DNA from: SAR92 clade bacterium H455
GTDB lineage: Bacteria; Pseudomonadota; Gammaproteobacteria; Pseudomonadales; Porticoccaceae
Assembly (NCBI GenBank): GCA_024802545.1
Contig: CP103416.1
Location: 124,001-188,000 of the forward strand
Reading direction: 5' to 3'
DNA length: 64,000 nucleotides
Below are positions 49,327-58,124 of this stretch, piece after piece. The notes beneath the pieces were generated by a model. That model was not told the DNA's origin, did not search any database, and was given only the letters and a program-made list of their open reading frames with translations. Numbering within the stretch: position 1 is the stretch's first letter; each line of letters starts with the position of its first letter. The position numbers and the translations under genes were made by a program.

Positions 49327-50553
49327 TCAACTACCGTCGATAATCACTTCTATGCGACGGTTTTTCGAACGACCCTCAGGTGAGTCATTGGGCACCAGAG
49401 GTTTGGTATCTGCCAGTCCTGTTACCGAGACACGGCCATCGTCAATCTCTGAGCTATTCAGCAGGTAGTCTGCCACAGCTGCTGAACGCGCCGCGGAGAG
49501 ATCCCAGTTGGAACGAAAGCGCTCACTGAAGGCCATGGGGATATTATCGGTGTGGCCTTCAATTGTAATCAGGCTCGAGCCATCGGTTATGGATTCAGCC
49601 ACTTTATCCAGTAGCGGCTTAAAAGATGGCTGCAGATCCGCATAGCCGCTGCGGAAGGAACCGCGCTCGGTAAGACGGACAATAATTTTGCCGCCATCGC
49701 GCTCGACTTCGGCCAAGCCCTCGGCAATTTCATTAGACAGCCGTGCGCGAATCTTCTCATACTGATCGGCAATCGCCTGTTCGCCAGCTTCACTGCCGCG
49801 ACCGCTGAGATCACCATCGAGAGATTCCGGCGAGGCATCGACTACCTGGATCTGTGAGGCTACCTGAGCCTGGGCCGAGGCCACTTTGGCATAGACTTCT
49901 AAGTCAGTCTGCATAAGTTTGGCGCCCGACTTAGACTTGCGGTCTTCACCCTGGTTGCCGTTTTGCGCTTCGGAAACCACTTCAACTACAAGTTTCTTAT
50001 CTTTGATAGTAACTTTAACCTTGCCCTCGGCAATTTCTTTGGCCAGAGATTTTTTCAGCACTTCAGCATCGGAATTGGTAGCAGAGTTATTCTTTTTTAG
50101 CTTATCTTTGAGCTCTACATCCTCAGGCTGAGGCTCGGCTGTTGTCTGTTCTTGAATCACATCGAGCAGCGTTGGATCGACCTTGGCTGTCTTGTACTGC
50201 TTGGCAATAATATTTTCCGCGGTGGGCTGCTCGACAACCGGGACAATTTTTTGCACTCCGAATTTCTCGTTCATCGAGCCACTGACTTCTTTATATTTGG
50301 GCACGTTCATATGGGCAAAAGAGAGCAGTAAAACAAAAAATGCCATTAGTAGCGTTGCCATATCAGCAAAGGTGGCCATCCATGCTGGGGCACCACTTTT
50401 ACAGGGCGGGCAATCCTCCTCTTCCGGAGGCTCCTCTGGCATAGATGGCGGCTTCGGCAGACTGGCTTCAATGTCAACGGGTGCTGCCTCAGGTGCCGGA
50501 GCAGCTTCGGGTGCGCCATCGGCTGGCTTAGTTTCTTCTAGCTCATCAGCCAT
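49327..50553 (-). CDS. Second MotB/PomB-like stator protein (tandem paralogue)
   Basis: A MotB-family stator subunit with 408 residues. The N-terminus has a long Pro/Ala/Glu region, CPPCKSGAP, and one membrane helix with the ion-binding Asp64 in TFADMATLLMAFFVLLLSF. A periplasmic linker of about 220 residues carries two similar stretches: AKEIAEGKVKVTIKDKKLVV at about 170-190 and SNEIAEGLAEVERDGGKIIV at about 268-290. The C-terminal OmpA-like peptidoglycan-binding domain has TIEGHTDNIPMAFSERFRSN and WDLSAARSAAV. It is the last gene of motA-motB-motB, 65 bases after its paralogue. Confidence 0.93.
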   Translation of the reverse strand: MADELEETKPADGAPEAAPAPEAAPVDIEASLPKPPSMPEEPPEEEDCPPCKSGAPAWMATFADMATLLMAFFVLLLSFAHMNVPKYKEVSGSMNEKFGVQKIVPVVEQPTAENIIAKQYKTAKVDPTLLDVIQEQTTAEPQPEDVELKDKLKKNNSATNSDAEVLKKSLAKEIAEGKVKVTIKDKKLVVEVVSEAQNGNQGEDRKSKSGAKLMQTDLEVYAKVASAQAQVASQIQVVDASPESLDGDLSGRGSEAGEQAIADQYEKIRARLSNEIAEGLAEVERDGGKIIVRLTERGSFRSGYADLQPSFKPLLDKVAESITDGSSLITIEGHTDNIPMAFSERFRSNWDLSAARSAAVADYLLNSSEIDDGRVSVTGLADTKPLVPNDSPEGRSKNRRIEVIIDGS

Positions 50554-50618
50554 ATCAGCAGCCTCCCTGGATCATTGAGTCAGAGGCCAAATTGAACGGG
50601 CAGAAAGAACCATATTGA

Positions 50619-51818
50619 TTAAGAGCCATCGACAATCACCTCAATACGGCGGTTGCGAGCACGACCAGCAGCAGTGTTATTCGACTCTATGGGTCTTGTG
50701 TCGGCAAAACCGGCAACTGTTATGGCGCTCTGATCGAGCTCTGAATTGTCGGCAAAAAAGTCTGCTACTGACGCCGAGCGTGCCGCGGAGAGATCCCAAT
50801 TGGAATTAAAGCGCTCGCTAAAGGCCACCGGAATATTGTCAGTATGGCCTTCGACGCGAACTTTGCCGCTGGTAACTGAGAGAGAGTTGCCAACCCGCAT
50901 TAGCAGCCCAGTAAAACCAGGCTGCAGATCCGAGCTACCTGAGACAAAGGAGCCCTGGCTGGCGAGCCGTACAACAATTTTATCGCCATCGCGCTCAACT
51001 TCGGCGAGGCCGTTGTTAATATCGGCGGCGAGAGAAAGCCGTATCTGCTGGTACTTATCGTCAATATCCTGCCTGCGCTGATCAGCACTGCCACCAGATG
51101 ACTGATTGCTATCGCTATCCGACTCCAAGCCTCCGCTCTGCTCTCCAGAAGCAGCCTGCTGCTTGCGCACTTCTATTTCGGTGGAAATCTTTGACTGCAG
51201 CTCAATCACTTTGGATGCGACCTCAATAGTCGTTTGGCTTATCGGACCACCACCGCCTGGAGCCTCATTGTCTTTGTCCTGACCGCCACTGGCACTGTCG
51301 GCGCGGAGCTCGACCACAACTTTATTGTCTTCGATGTTGACCTCTACCTGACCCTGCTCTATTTGCTCAGCAAGCGCTTCGGTGACACTGCGGAATTCTT
51401 GCTGGGTTTTAAAGTCAGCATCTTCGGTCTCGGTTTTTTTGATTACAAATTTCTGAGTAATATCTTCTGAGCGCTGACGCTTTTGATCTATCACCGTTGC
51501 CTCTGCCAGGGATGGGGTGTACTCCTGTGTAACCAGGCTAGTAGCAGCGGGAATAGAGATTTTTGGCACTATTCGTGCAACACCAAAAGCGGAGGCAATT
51601 GAACCTGCGACCTGTTTGAATTTCGGCACGTTGACTTCCGCGAATGAGAGCAATAGAACAAAGAAAGCCATCAGCAAGGTTGCCATATCGGCGAACGTGG
51701 CCATCCATGAGGGTGCGCCACTCTTACAGGGAGGGCACTCCTCTGGCGGTGGTGCGCTTGGCTCTTGAACGCCCCCGCCTCCCTCCGGGACCTGATCTAG
51801 CTCTTGATCATCTGCCAT
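50619..51818 (-). CDS. motB: First MotB/PomB-like stator protein
   Basis: The B subunit of the motor stator; it anchors MotA to peptidoglycan and carries the ion-binding Asp. The product has 399 residues: an acidic, glycine-rich start, ECPPCKSGAP, then a membrane helix with Asp44 (TFADMATLLMAFFVLLLSF), and FAEVNVPKFKQVAGSIASAF, close to PomB. The linker contains two similar stretches (AEQIEQGQVEVNIEDNKVVV, about 147; AADINNGLAEVERDGDKIVV, about 266). The OmpA-like domain has VRVEGHTDNIPVAFSERFNS and WDLSAARSASV. It starts eight bases after the motA stop. Confidence 0.95.
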   Translation of the reverse strand: MADDQELDQVPEGGGGVQEPSAPPPEECPPCKSGAPSWMATFADMATLLMAFFVLLLSFAEVNVPKFKQVAGSIASAFGVARIVPKISIPAATSLVTQEYTPSLAEATVIDQKRQRSEDITQKFVIKKTETEDADFKTQQEFRSVTEALAEQIEQGQVEVNIEDNKVVVELRADSASGGQDKDNEAPGGGGPISQTTIEVASKVIELQSKISTEIEVRKQQAASGEQSGGLESDSDSNQSSGGSADQRRQDIDDKYQQIRLSLAADINNGLAEVERDGDKIVVRLASQGSFVSGSSDLQPGFTGLLMRVGNSLSVTSGKVRVEGHTDNIPVAFSERFNSNWDLSAARSASVADFFADNSELDQSAITVAGFADTRPIESNNTAAGRARNRRIEVIVDGS

Positions 51819-51826
51819 GAGATTAC

Positions 51827-52579
51827 TTAGGCTGCCGCTAGTTTAGAGCGTTCCTTGGGGCCTAGAAAGGAGCCCAGGAAGTCACTCAGTACGCGAGGGT
51901 TACCACCGTCCTGGATAAACAGTATGCCTTCGATAATCAGTTCGTTGTTGGCCGCCTCTAAATCAGCTTGGTTTTCCAGCTTCATGGCGATCGGCAGACA
52001 GATTACGTTGGCCAGAATGGCGCCGTACATGGTGGTTAACAAGGCAACCGCCATGGCTGGCCCGATGGATTTTGGATCGCCCATATTACCTAACATCTGC
52101 ACCAGACCAATGAGGGTGCCGATCATGCCCATAGCCGGAGCAATTTCTCCCCAGGCCGAGAAAATTTTCGCTCCTCGGGCGTGTCTCTGCTTGGTGCTGA
52201 TCAACTCTCGGTCCAGGGAGCTTTTGATAATCACTGGGTCTGTGCCATCAACTAACATGGACACCGCTTTGGACATAAATGGGTTGTCGATTTCCTGACC
52301 TTCGAGGGCAATCATGCCGTCTTTGCGCGCGATGGTGGCGAGCTCAACAATTTGCTCGATCAATGCGCCGGGCTCATCAATTTTGTTTTTGAAGGTCTTG
52401 CCCATGACGGCTATTGCACCGAGAAACTCTCCCAGAGATGAGCGAAACATAACAACCATGATCGAACCGCCGACGACGATTAGCAGCGATGGCGTATCGA
52501 TAAAAGCAGCCATATCGTCGATAGCCATAAAAATCAAACCGAAGGCGCCGAGTAGGCCAATAATCGTTGCGAGATCCAT
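51827..52579 (-). CDS. motA: Stator protein MotA, PomA-like
   Basis: MotA/PomA is the ion-channel and torque-generating stator subunit. From the ATG at 52579 (AAGGA six bases upstream) it has 250 residues beginning MDLATIIGLLGAFGLIFMAI, very close to the PomA opening. The ATG at 52585 abuts AAGGA and is too close. The cytoplasmic loop and C-terminal helix pair show the family block GEIAPAMGMIGTLIGLVQML and GPAMAVALLTTMYGAILANV. PomA similarity together with the flgP-flgT genes suggests sodium drive; MotX and MotY are not in the window. It starts the run motA-motB-motB. Confidence 0.95.
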   Translation of the reverse strand: MDLATIIGLLGAFGLIFMAIDDMAAFIDTPSLLIVVGGSIMVVMFRSSLGEFLGAIAVMGKTFKNKIDEPGALIEQIVELATIARKDGMIALEGQEIDNPFMSKAVSMLVDGTDPVIIKSSLDRELISTKQRHARGAKIFSAWGEIAPAMGMIGTLIGLVQMLGNMGDPKSIGPAMAVALLTTMYGAILANVICLPIAMKLENQADLEAANNELIIEGILFIQDGGNPRVLSDFLGSFLGPKERSKLAAA

Positions 52580-52925
52580 GAACATTCCTTACCAATGTCA
52601 AAAATTTTACGTGACTGACCCATAGATCAGACAGCATTTTTATTTGCTGTTACTTTTTAGAATAATTACTTCTTATCGAGGAACCGATTTATTCCTCATC
52701 TACCGCTGTATATCGACAGCTCTAAAAAAATATTGAGCACTGATAATAGCCAGAGACAATGATTTTTGTGAACTGGAATTATTTGTCGATCTGCCGACTA
52801 GTAAAGTAGGCGTGTGAGCGCTCAAATTGCGACCTTTAGATATAGTAGTATATGCTGATATAGCAACGTAATTGCTATAGAAGCCTAAAGGCAGTAAAGC
52901 GAAGAAAGAGAGAGTTAGGACGGAA
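52580..52925. other. Divergent intergenic region, motA and lipoprotein gene
   Basis: A 346-base AT-rich gap between motA and the lipoprotein gene. It contains an inverted repeat TAGCAA-CGTAA-TTGCTA (52861-52877), which may be a regulatory site. It also contains a weak sigma28-like -10 for motA (CTCGATAA on the minus strand, 52673-52680) without a convincing -35. No open frame of note is seen. Confidence 0.5.
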
Positions 52926-53513
52926 ATGCCAACTCATCACCCTATAAATGGAGACTATATTGTGATTTCGACATCATCAAACGTGTTTGGCGGCAGAGGT
53001 TTGTCGCTGCTATCAGCTTTGATCATGCTGTCAGTCCTGAGCAGTTGTGACGACTATCGCAGTGAAGAGGCCTGCGCCGACAGTATTCCCCGGGGCGACA
53101 AAGGGCGCTTTGTGGTCAATAAAGAGGGCTTTGCAAAAGACAGCGAAAGCGGCCTGACCTGGTACCGTTGTTCTGCTGGACAGCGCTTTTCAAACTTCCG
53201 CTGCAAGGGTGAAATTCTCTCCCTTAACTGGCAGGAAGCAATGGATTACGCAACGGAATTCTCTGAGAAATCCGGTGTTGTATGGCGCCTGCCAACAGAC
53301 ACTGAAATGCAGTCTGTCACCGAAGAAGCCTGCGTAGCGCCAGCGATTAATCACAACGTATTCCCTGATATTGCCGTGGAGAATCACTGGACCTCAAGCC
53401 AAGGCCTGCATCAAGACATTTTTCGCTGTGCGGTAAACACCTACAGCGGTCGCCTGTCTTGCCGACAAGCGCGCAATGTTCCACAGCCGTTTATGTTAGT
53501 GCGAGAGGATTAG
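52926..53513 (+). CDS. DUF1566 (Lcl C-terminal)-type lipoprotein
   Basis: The product has up to 195 residues with a hydrophobic segment ending in a lipobox (LSVLSSC, Cys42). An in-frame GTG at 52962 with GGAG eight bases upstream is an alternative start that gives a more usual signal length; the ATG at 52926 also has AGGA. The mature part shows the DUF1566 pattern: GLTWYRCSAGQRF, LNWQEAMDYATEFSEK, VWRLPTDTEMQSV and HWTSSQ, with several cysteines that may form disulfides in the periplasm. Function of the family is not well known. It stands alone, divergent from motA. Confidence 0.75.
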   Translation: MPTHHPINGDYIVISTSSNVFGGRGLSLLSALIMLSVLSSCDDYRSEEACADSIPRGDKGRFVVNKEGFAKDSESGLTWYRCSAGQRFSNFRCKGEILSLNWQEAMDYATEFSEKSGVVWRLPTDTEMQSVTEEACVAPAINHNVFPDIAVENHWTSSQGLHQDIFRCAVNTYSGRLSCRQARNVPQPFMLVRED

Positions 53514-53579
53514 TAGAAGCTGGCGGGCGCAAAAAATAGGCCTAAGAAATGGAGCCTGAATAGGATAAGGCCAGCAGGT

Positions 53580-53768
53580 TTATTTTTTAATCACTGGCTT
53601 GGGCTGAAAGCTCAGGCACCTAGTGCCGTCTATTTGTACCACAGCCAGGCAGGGCAACATTTTTGACTTGAAACCCATTGCTTGGCAACCATAGGGCATT
53701 TTCGGTTGATGGGTTATGTGGAAGTGCCGACACCCCCAACAATCAGTTTTTATTTTTTCTGGCGGCAT
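53580..53768 (-). CDS. Small conserved Cys-rich (CxxC) protein
   Basis: From the ATG at 53768 the product has 62 residues (from 53792, 70 residues). It contains CWGCRHFHITHQPKMPYGCQ then AMGFKSKMLPCLAVVQ and CLSFQ. This is a conserved small gammaproteobacterial pattern with a CxxC and further cysteines that could bind metal. Similar proteins are often annotated as uncharacterised or, without good reason, as uracil-DNA glycosylase. It overlaps the 3' end of the preceding small membrane gene by 26 bases. Function unknown. Confidence 0.65.
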   Translation of the reverse strand: MPPEKIKTDCWGCRHFHITHQPKMPYGCQAMGFKSKMLPCLAVVQIDGTRCLSFQPKPVIKK

Positions 53769-53988
53769 CGATCTTCGGTTTCCAAAATTCATGGTAGGCC
53801 TTCCACAGAATGGTGCAGACCAGCATCACAGCAATTAGCGTAGAAAATATATTAGTCAGATCATAGCCTTTAAGACGACTAACTTCCGGCCTGATCCACA
53901 TAACCAAAATAATAGGCACTGCGACCAGCAGGTAGATGCGCACTAACTTGCACACCGCGCAGGGTGGCTTGGTCTTTTTCTCCTGCAT
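53743..53988 (-). CDS. Small two-TM membrane protein with CxxC
   Basis: From the ATG at 53988 (AGGAG nine bases upstream) the product has 81 residues; the TTG at 53997 is less likely. It has PPCAVCKLVRIYLLVAVPII (a CxxC next to the first membrane helix), then a polar loop, a second helix (NIFSTLIAVMLVCTILWKAY) and a basic tail. No family is recognised. It overlaps the next small Cys-rich gene and may be co-expressed with it. Confidence 0.65.
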   Translation of the reverse strand: MQEKKTKPPCAVCKLVRIYLLVAVPIILVMWIRPEVSRLKGYDLTNIFSTLIAVMLVCTILWKAYHEFWKPKIDAARKNKN

Positions 53989-54021
53989 AATTGTCAACTC
54001 CTGTGGGGCTTTTAATGGCCG

Positions 54022-55584
54022 TTAGTCTACCAGCTTTGCACTCTGCGCCAGAATACGATAACGCGCCGCTTGCTGGTTGGGTAAAAAATAACTCAGCCCG
54101 GTGTTAATCGTCACTTGCTGCCCAGGCTGAAGGTCTCTAGTGATATTAATCGTCTTGGTTGAAGCATAACCGCCCTGATCCACCGGTCCTGCTATCTGCA
54201 AAACAATACTGCGCATGGCACGAGGACTGGTATTTACTACGCTGATCAACAGCGCTCCTTTGTTGCTCACCGCCTGACTAAAGACTAAAAAGCTCTGGGG
54301 TTGTAGCTGTAAATTTACCTGCTGAATTTTTTCTCGACTTAGGTTGCCGAGCTCACCGCGATCTTGAGCTGCGTGCTGAAAAAAGCCATTGGCCTGCTTA
54401 TACTGTTTGTTATCCAACGCCAACTCACCGAGGTAGTAGCTTGCTTTGGCAGTAGGCAACAATTTATAGCTCTGCATTAGATCTGCTTTAGCGGCAACTC
54501 TATCTCCCTGTTCATAACGTAAAATTCCGCGGGCCAAATAGGGACTAAAGACAGCTTCATTTTTACCTATTGCAGTAGTGTAGGATTTCTCCGCATTACT
54601 GGGATTATCTAACATAGACCAAGCCTCTCCACGCAATAGCCAAAACTGCGCCTCTGCCGGTTGCAGAGCAACAGCTCTATCCAGATGTTTAATGGCTAAG
54701 CTGGGCTGATTGTCGGCCAGCGCCTTGATCGCCAGTTTTTCCGCCGCATAAGCCGGCTCATCTTTAATCAGCTGAGCGATGGCCGTTTGATATCGCTGGC
54801 GATAGCGGTGACCGGAGGGAAATTCGGCGGCACGCAATTTGTTCGCTTCGACACGCTCTACAGAAGGTGGGTGACTGGCAAATAGGCCGCTGAGAAAATC
54901 TGTCTGTCGCGACTTGCTCAGTTCGACAAAGGTCTGCTGTAATTCAACAGCACCCCAAACCTCATATCCGGCTTTGGCCATATAGCTCATGCCGTAATAG
55001 TCGGACTCCAACTCATCATCACGACCGTATTTCGCCATCCAAGCGGCAGTGCCCATCTGCGAAGCCATGCCATATAGTTGTTCACCTGGCTGGCCCTGCA
55101 CCGCGGCACCGACTGCAATCAAACCTATACTGGCTAGGGTTCCAGTGGTCATTTGCGTAGCACCGTGGCGCGCGGCGGCATGGACAATCTCATGACCTAA
55201 TACGGCGGCGAGCTGTGCCTCGTCATCGAGCAATACTAGCAGGCCAATGTTTATGGCGATTTTGCCCCCAGGTAAGGCCCAGGCATTGGGCACTCTGTTG
55301 TTGAGAACCACAAACTCATAGGGCAATTTAGGGCGGTCACTGACCGCGGCAAGTTTTTTGCCGACACCACTGATATAGCTTTGCAGTGCCGGATCAAGAA
55401 AGTAATCACCGCCTTGGGACTGCCGCGAAGGACTGTAGTTTTTCTCGCCGATGGCAATTTCCTGCTGTGGCGAAATAAGCGATAGCTGACTCTTTCCGGT
55501 TACTGGATTGACTGAACATCCGCTGAGCGTAACCGCTGCCATAGTTGCCGACACTACAAGAGCGGCCTTTAACCAATCTTTCAT
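54022..55584 (-). CDS. M48-family metalloprotease lipoprotein with TPR region (BepA-like)
   Basis: From the ATG at 55584 (AGGGAG upstream) the product has 520 residues. The signal ends in a lipobox (TLSGC, Cys23), so it is likely a periplasmic lipoprotein. Zinc protease motifs are HEIVH (131-135) and the downstream Glu-rich RDDELESDYYGMSYM. The DUF-like block SLISPQQEIAIGEKNY and the TPR-like C-terminal region (LAIKHLDRAVALQPAEAQFW, GDRVAAKADLMQSYKLLP) match BepA/YfgC-type proteases, which help quality control of outer-membrane proteins such as LptD. The last 100 residues form a beta-rich extra domain. An upstream start at 55671 is less likely. Confidence 0.88.
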   Translation of the reverse strand: MKDWLKAALVVSATMAAVTLSGCSVNPVTGKSQLSLISPQQEIAIGEKNYSPSRQSQGGDYFLDPALQSYISGVGKKLAAVSDRPKLPYEFVVLNNRVPNAWALPGGKIAINIGLLVLLDDEAQLAAVLGHEIVHAAARHGATQMTTGTLASIGLIAVGAAVQGQPGEQLYGMASQMGTAAWMAKYGRDDELESDYYGMSYMAKAGYEVWGAVELQQTFVELSKSRQTDFLSGLFASHPPSVERVEANKLRAAEFPSGHRYRQRYQTAIAQLIKDEPAYAAEKLAIKALADNQPSLAIKHLDRAVALQPAEAQFWLLRGEAWSMLDNPSNAEKSYTTAIGKNEAVFSPYLARGILRYEQGDRVAAKADLMQSYKLLPTAKASYYLGELALDNKQYKQANGFFQHAAQDRGELGNLSREKIQQVNLQLQPQSFLVFSQAVSNKGALLISVVNTSPRAMRSIVLQIAGPVDQGGYASTKTINITRDLQPGQQVTINTGLSYFLPNQQAARYRILAQSAKLVD

Positions 55585-55729
55585 TCCCTGTCTCCCTTGA
55601 GATTGCATTTTATGTCTCTGTCCATGAGCTAAGAATAGCGTTAAAAATAGAGCCTCGCGCACTCCGCGCAAGTTGATATAATAACAGCACTTTTTTTAAA
55701 TAATTGCCACTGAACGGTGTGTTTTACTT

Positions 55730-56485
55730 ATGTTAGTTGTTATTTCTCCGGCGAAAAAACTCGACTATTCAAGCTCCATTGAAGCACCTTTGCTCTCGCA
55801 GCCAGCGTTGCTAGATCATGCCGAAGAGCTTTCGCTCGGCCTAAAGGCGCTGGCTCCTCAGGACGTTTCCAGCCTGATGCACCTGAGTGACAAACTGGGG
55901 GCACTCAATTATGAGCGCTTTCAGGAGTGGCAGACGCCGTTTAATATCAATAATGCCCGGGCTGCTGTGTTGGCATTTAAGGGTGATGTCTATCAGGGCT
56001 TGGATGCCGACAGCATGAGCGCCGAGGATTTGCACTGGGCTCAGGATCACCTGCGTATTCTCTCCGGACTCTATGGTGTGCTGCGTCCGCTCGACCTGAT
56101 GCAGGCTTACCGGCTGGAAATGGGAACCAAATTTGCCAACCAGCGAGGCAAGGATCTGTATCAGTTCTGGGGCGATATTATCACTGCCGAACTCAATCGG
56201 GTCGACTCTTCTGTGCTGGTAAATCTAGCCTCTAACGAGTACTTCAAGTCTGTACGCAAGCAAGACATCAGTGCCCGCATAGTAACCCCTGTATTTATGG
56301 ACAAAAAAGACGACAAATACAAAATTATTAGTTTCTATGCGAAAAAGGCCCGCGGCCTAATGAGCCGCTATATTATCCAGAACCGCATCACTGAGATCGA
56401 ACAGATCAATCAATTCGACAGCGACGGCTATCTATACAATGCCGCCCTTAGCGAGCTGGATGCGCCGGTGTTTTTGCGCGGCTAG
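55730..56485 (+). CDS. yaaA: Peroxide-stress protein YaaA (UPF0246)
   Basis: YaaA lowers intracellular iron during peroxide stress and binds DNA. The product has 251 residues, as usual. It begins MLVVISPAKKLDYSSSIEAP and has FNINNARAAVLAFKGDVYQG, LRILSGLYGVLRPLDLMQAY, RLEMGTKFANQRGKDLYQFW and YAKKARGLMSRYIIQNRI, all family hallmarks. It is divergent from the protease gene; the gap is A/T-rich and could hold both promoters. Confidence 0.95.
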   Translation: MLVVISPAKKLDYSSSIEAPLLSQPALLDHAEELSLGLKALAPQDVSSLMHLSDKLGALNYERFQEWQTPFNINNARAAVLAFKGDVYQGLDADSMSAEDLHWAQDHLRILSGLYGVLRPLDLMQAYRLEMGTKFANQRGKDLYQFWGDIITAELNRVDSSVLVNLASNEYFKSVRKQDISARIVTPVFMDKKDDKYKIISFYAKKARGLMSRYIIQNRITEIEQINQFDSDGYLYNAALSELDAPVFLRG

Positions 56486-56551
56486 TTTTGCAGGCTACTC
56501 TTTATAACAACGCCAGCTTTTAACAGCAGCAGCAACGTATCAGGAGCAGTA

Positions 56552-57157
56552 GTGACTTTTAGGGACAAACCATTTTCCCAGGCTTGTGAGAACAACAAAG
56601 CGCCCATTTTTGCCCTGCTGGCACCACTGCTGCAGGACAAGACTCATCTCTTGGAGATAGGCTCTGGCACTGGCCAACACGCGGCTTGGTTCGCGCCACA
56701 GTTGCCGCAGCTGATTTGGCAAACCAGCGACCTAATTGAAAACCACCCGGGTATTTTACAGTGGCTGGAAGATTATCCTGCTGCCAATCTGCGCGCGCCT
56801 ATAGAGCTGAATGTGGCCGAGGCAGAGTGGCCAGATGGCTCAATTGATGCTGTCTACACTGCTAATACAGCCCACATTATGGCCTGGCACGAAGTTGAGG
56901 CAATGTTCCATTTTGTCTCCTCAGGCCTGCCATCTAATGGTGTTTTCTGTCTCTACGGGCCATTGAAGTATGCCGGTGAACATAGCTCCGAGAGCAACCG
57001 CTTTTTTGATCTAAAATTGCGTGAGCGAGCCGCCCATCGTGGCATTAGAGAGTTTCACGAGATCAATCAGCTGGCCTTAAATGGCAGTCTAATCTTGCTC
57101 GACGACCACGCCATGCCCGCCAACAATCGGCTGTTGATTTGGCAGAAATCAACCTAG
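56552..57157 (+). CDS. DUF938 SAM-dependent methyltransferase-like protein
   Basis: The 201-residue product starts at a GTG with AGGAG five bases upstream. It has a class I methyltransferase fold: HLLEIGSGTGQHAAWFAP (motif I), QTSDLIENHPGILQWLEDYP and SIDAVYTANTAHIMAWHEVE. The ending RGIREFHEINQLALNGSLIL and PANNRLLIWQK are typical of DUF938. The substrate is unknown. It lies 66 bases after yaaA. Confidence 0.88.
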   Translation: MTFRDKPFSQACENNKAPIFALLAPLLQDKTHLLEIGSGTGQHAAWFAPQLPQLIWQTSDLIENHPGILQWLEDYPAANLRAPIELNVAEAEWPDGSIDAVYTANTAHIMAWHEVEAMFHFVSSGLPSNGVFCLYGPLKYAGEHSSESNRFFDLKLRERAAHRGIREFHEINQLALNGSLILLDDHAMPANNRLLIWQKST

Positions 57158-57208
57158 ATAGGGCGCTTTGGCAGAAACACCAAACCCCGCACTCCCCACC
57201 CCAGCGGA

Positions 57209-58075
57209 TTAAGGATTGAGCAGATAGTCAACAGCCAGACCGACAAAAATAATCATCCCGACACGGTTATTGTTCAGAAAAGCGTTAAAGCAGGCATCCC
57301 GATCCCGTCCACGACTGACCAGGTGCTGGTTGATAAAGTATCCCGCCGCCACTGCTAACCCGACAAAATAACTCAGCCCGCGATCAAACAGAATGCCCGC
57401 GGTCACCATCAGCAACACCATGGCCAGCTGCAGCAAGCCAACAATCAGTAGATCGTGGCGGCCAAATAATATGGCGGTAGATTTGATGCCGATACGCAGA
57501 TCGTCTTCGCGATCAACCATTGCGTAATAGGTGTCAAAGGCGATAGTCCACAAAACAATCGCGGCAAATATGATCCACAGTTGAGGCGGTAGCTGACTGT
57601 TGTGTGCAGCAAAAGCCATAGGTGTGGACCAGGCCCAGGCAATGCCCAAGCCAAGCTGGGGCCAATGGGTAATGCGCTTTAAGAACGGATAGAGCATGGT
57701 GGCTGCAGCACCGCCAAAAGCAAGACTGATAGTCAGTGTGTTGGTCATTAGAACCAGTATTAAAGCCACTCCCAACAGTGCGAAAAACAGTGCCAATGCG
57801 GAGCCAGAACGGATTTCGCCCGAAGGCAAAGGTCGGTAACGGGTGCGTTCCACCTCACCATCAACATGGCGGTCGGCGTAATCATTGATTACACAACCGG
57901 CGGCGCGCATCACTACAACACCCAGAACAAAGATCAGCAAATTTTCTAATCGTGGTTGACCGGAGCTGGCAAACCACAGTGCCCAGAGTGTCGGCCAGAG
58001 CAATAGATAGGTGCCTATGGGTTTGTCTAGGCGCGTCAGGCGCAACCAAGGGTGAGCCGTTGAGGGGTTAGTCAT
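57209..58075 (-). CDS. ubiA: 4-hydroxybenzoate polyprenyltransferase UbiA
   Basis: UbiA attaches the polyprenyl tail to 4-hydroxybenzoate in ubiquinone synthesis. The 288-residue inner-membrane protein has about eight helices. It has the two Asp-rich motifs: NDYADRHVDGEVERTRYRPL (first) and DTYYAMVDREDDLRIGIKST (second). The start MTNPSTAHPWLRLTRLDKPI fits the family. It follows ubiC by 49 bases, so 4-hydroxybenzoate production and use are linked. Confidence 0.97.
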   Translation of the reverse strand: MTNPSTAHPWLRLTRLDKPIGTYLLLWPTLWALWFASSGQPRLENLLIFVLGVVVMRAAGCVINDYADRHVDGEVERTRYRPLPSGEIRSGSALALFFALLGVALILVLMTNTLTISLAFGGAAATMLYPFLKRITHWPQLGLGIAWAWSTPMAFAAHNSQLPPQLWIIFAAIVLWTIAFDTYYAMVDREDDLRIGIKSTAILFGRHDLLIVGLLQLAMVLLMVTAGILFDRGLSYFVGLAVAAGYFINQHLVSRGRDRDACFNAFLNNNRVGMIIFVGLAVDYLLNP

Positions 58076-58124
58076 GGCACTTAACTCCTAGTGAGATTCT
58101 TGGCGGTAGCTGTTAATGAAAAAC

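Noticed and set aside
52673-52699. Sigma28 promoter for motA
   Set aside because: The -10 keeps CGATAA but the -35 (ATGAGGAA) is a poor match; not strong enough to list as a promoter.
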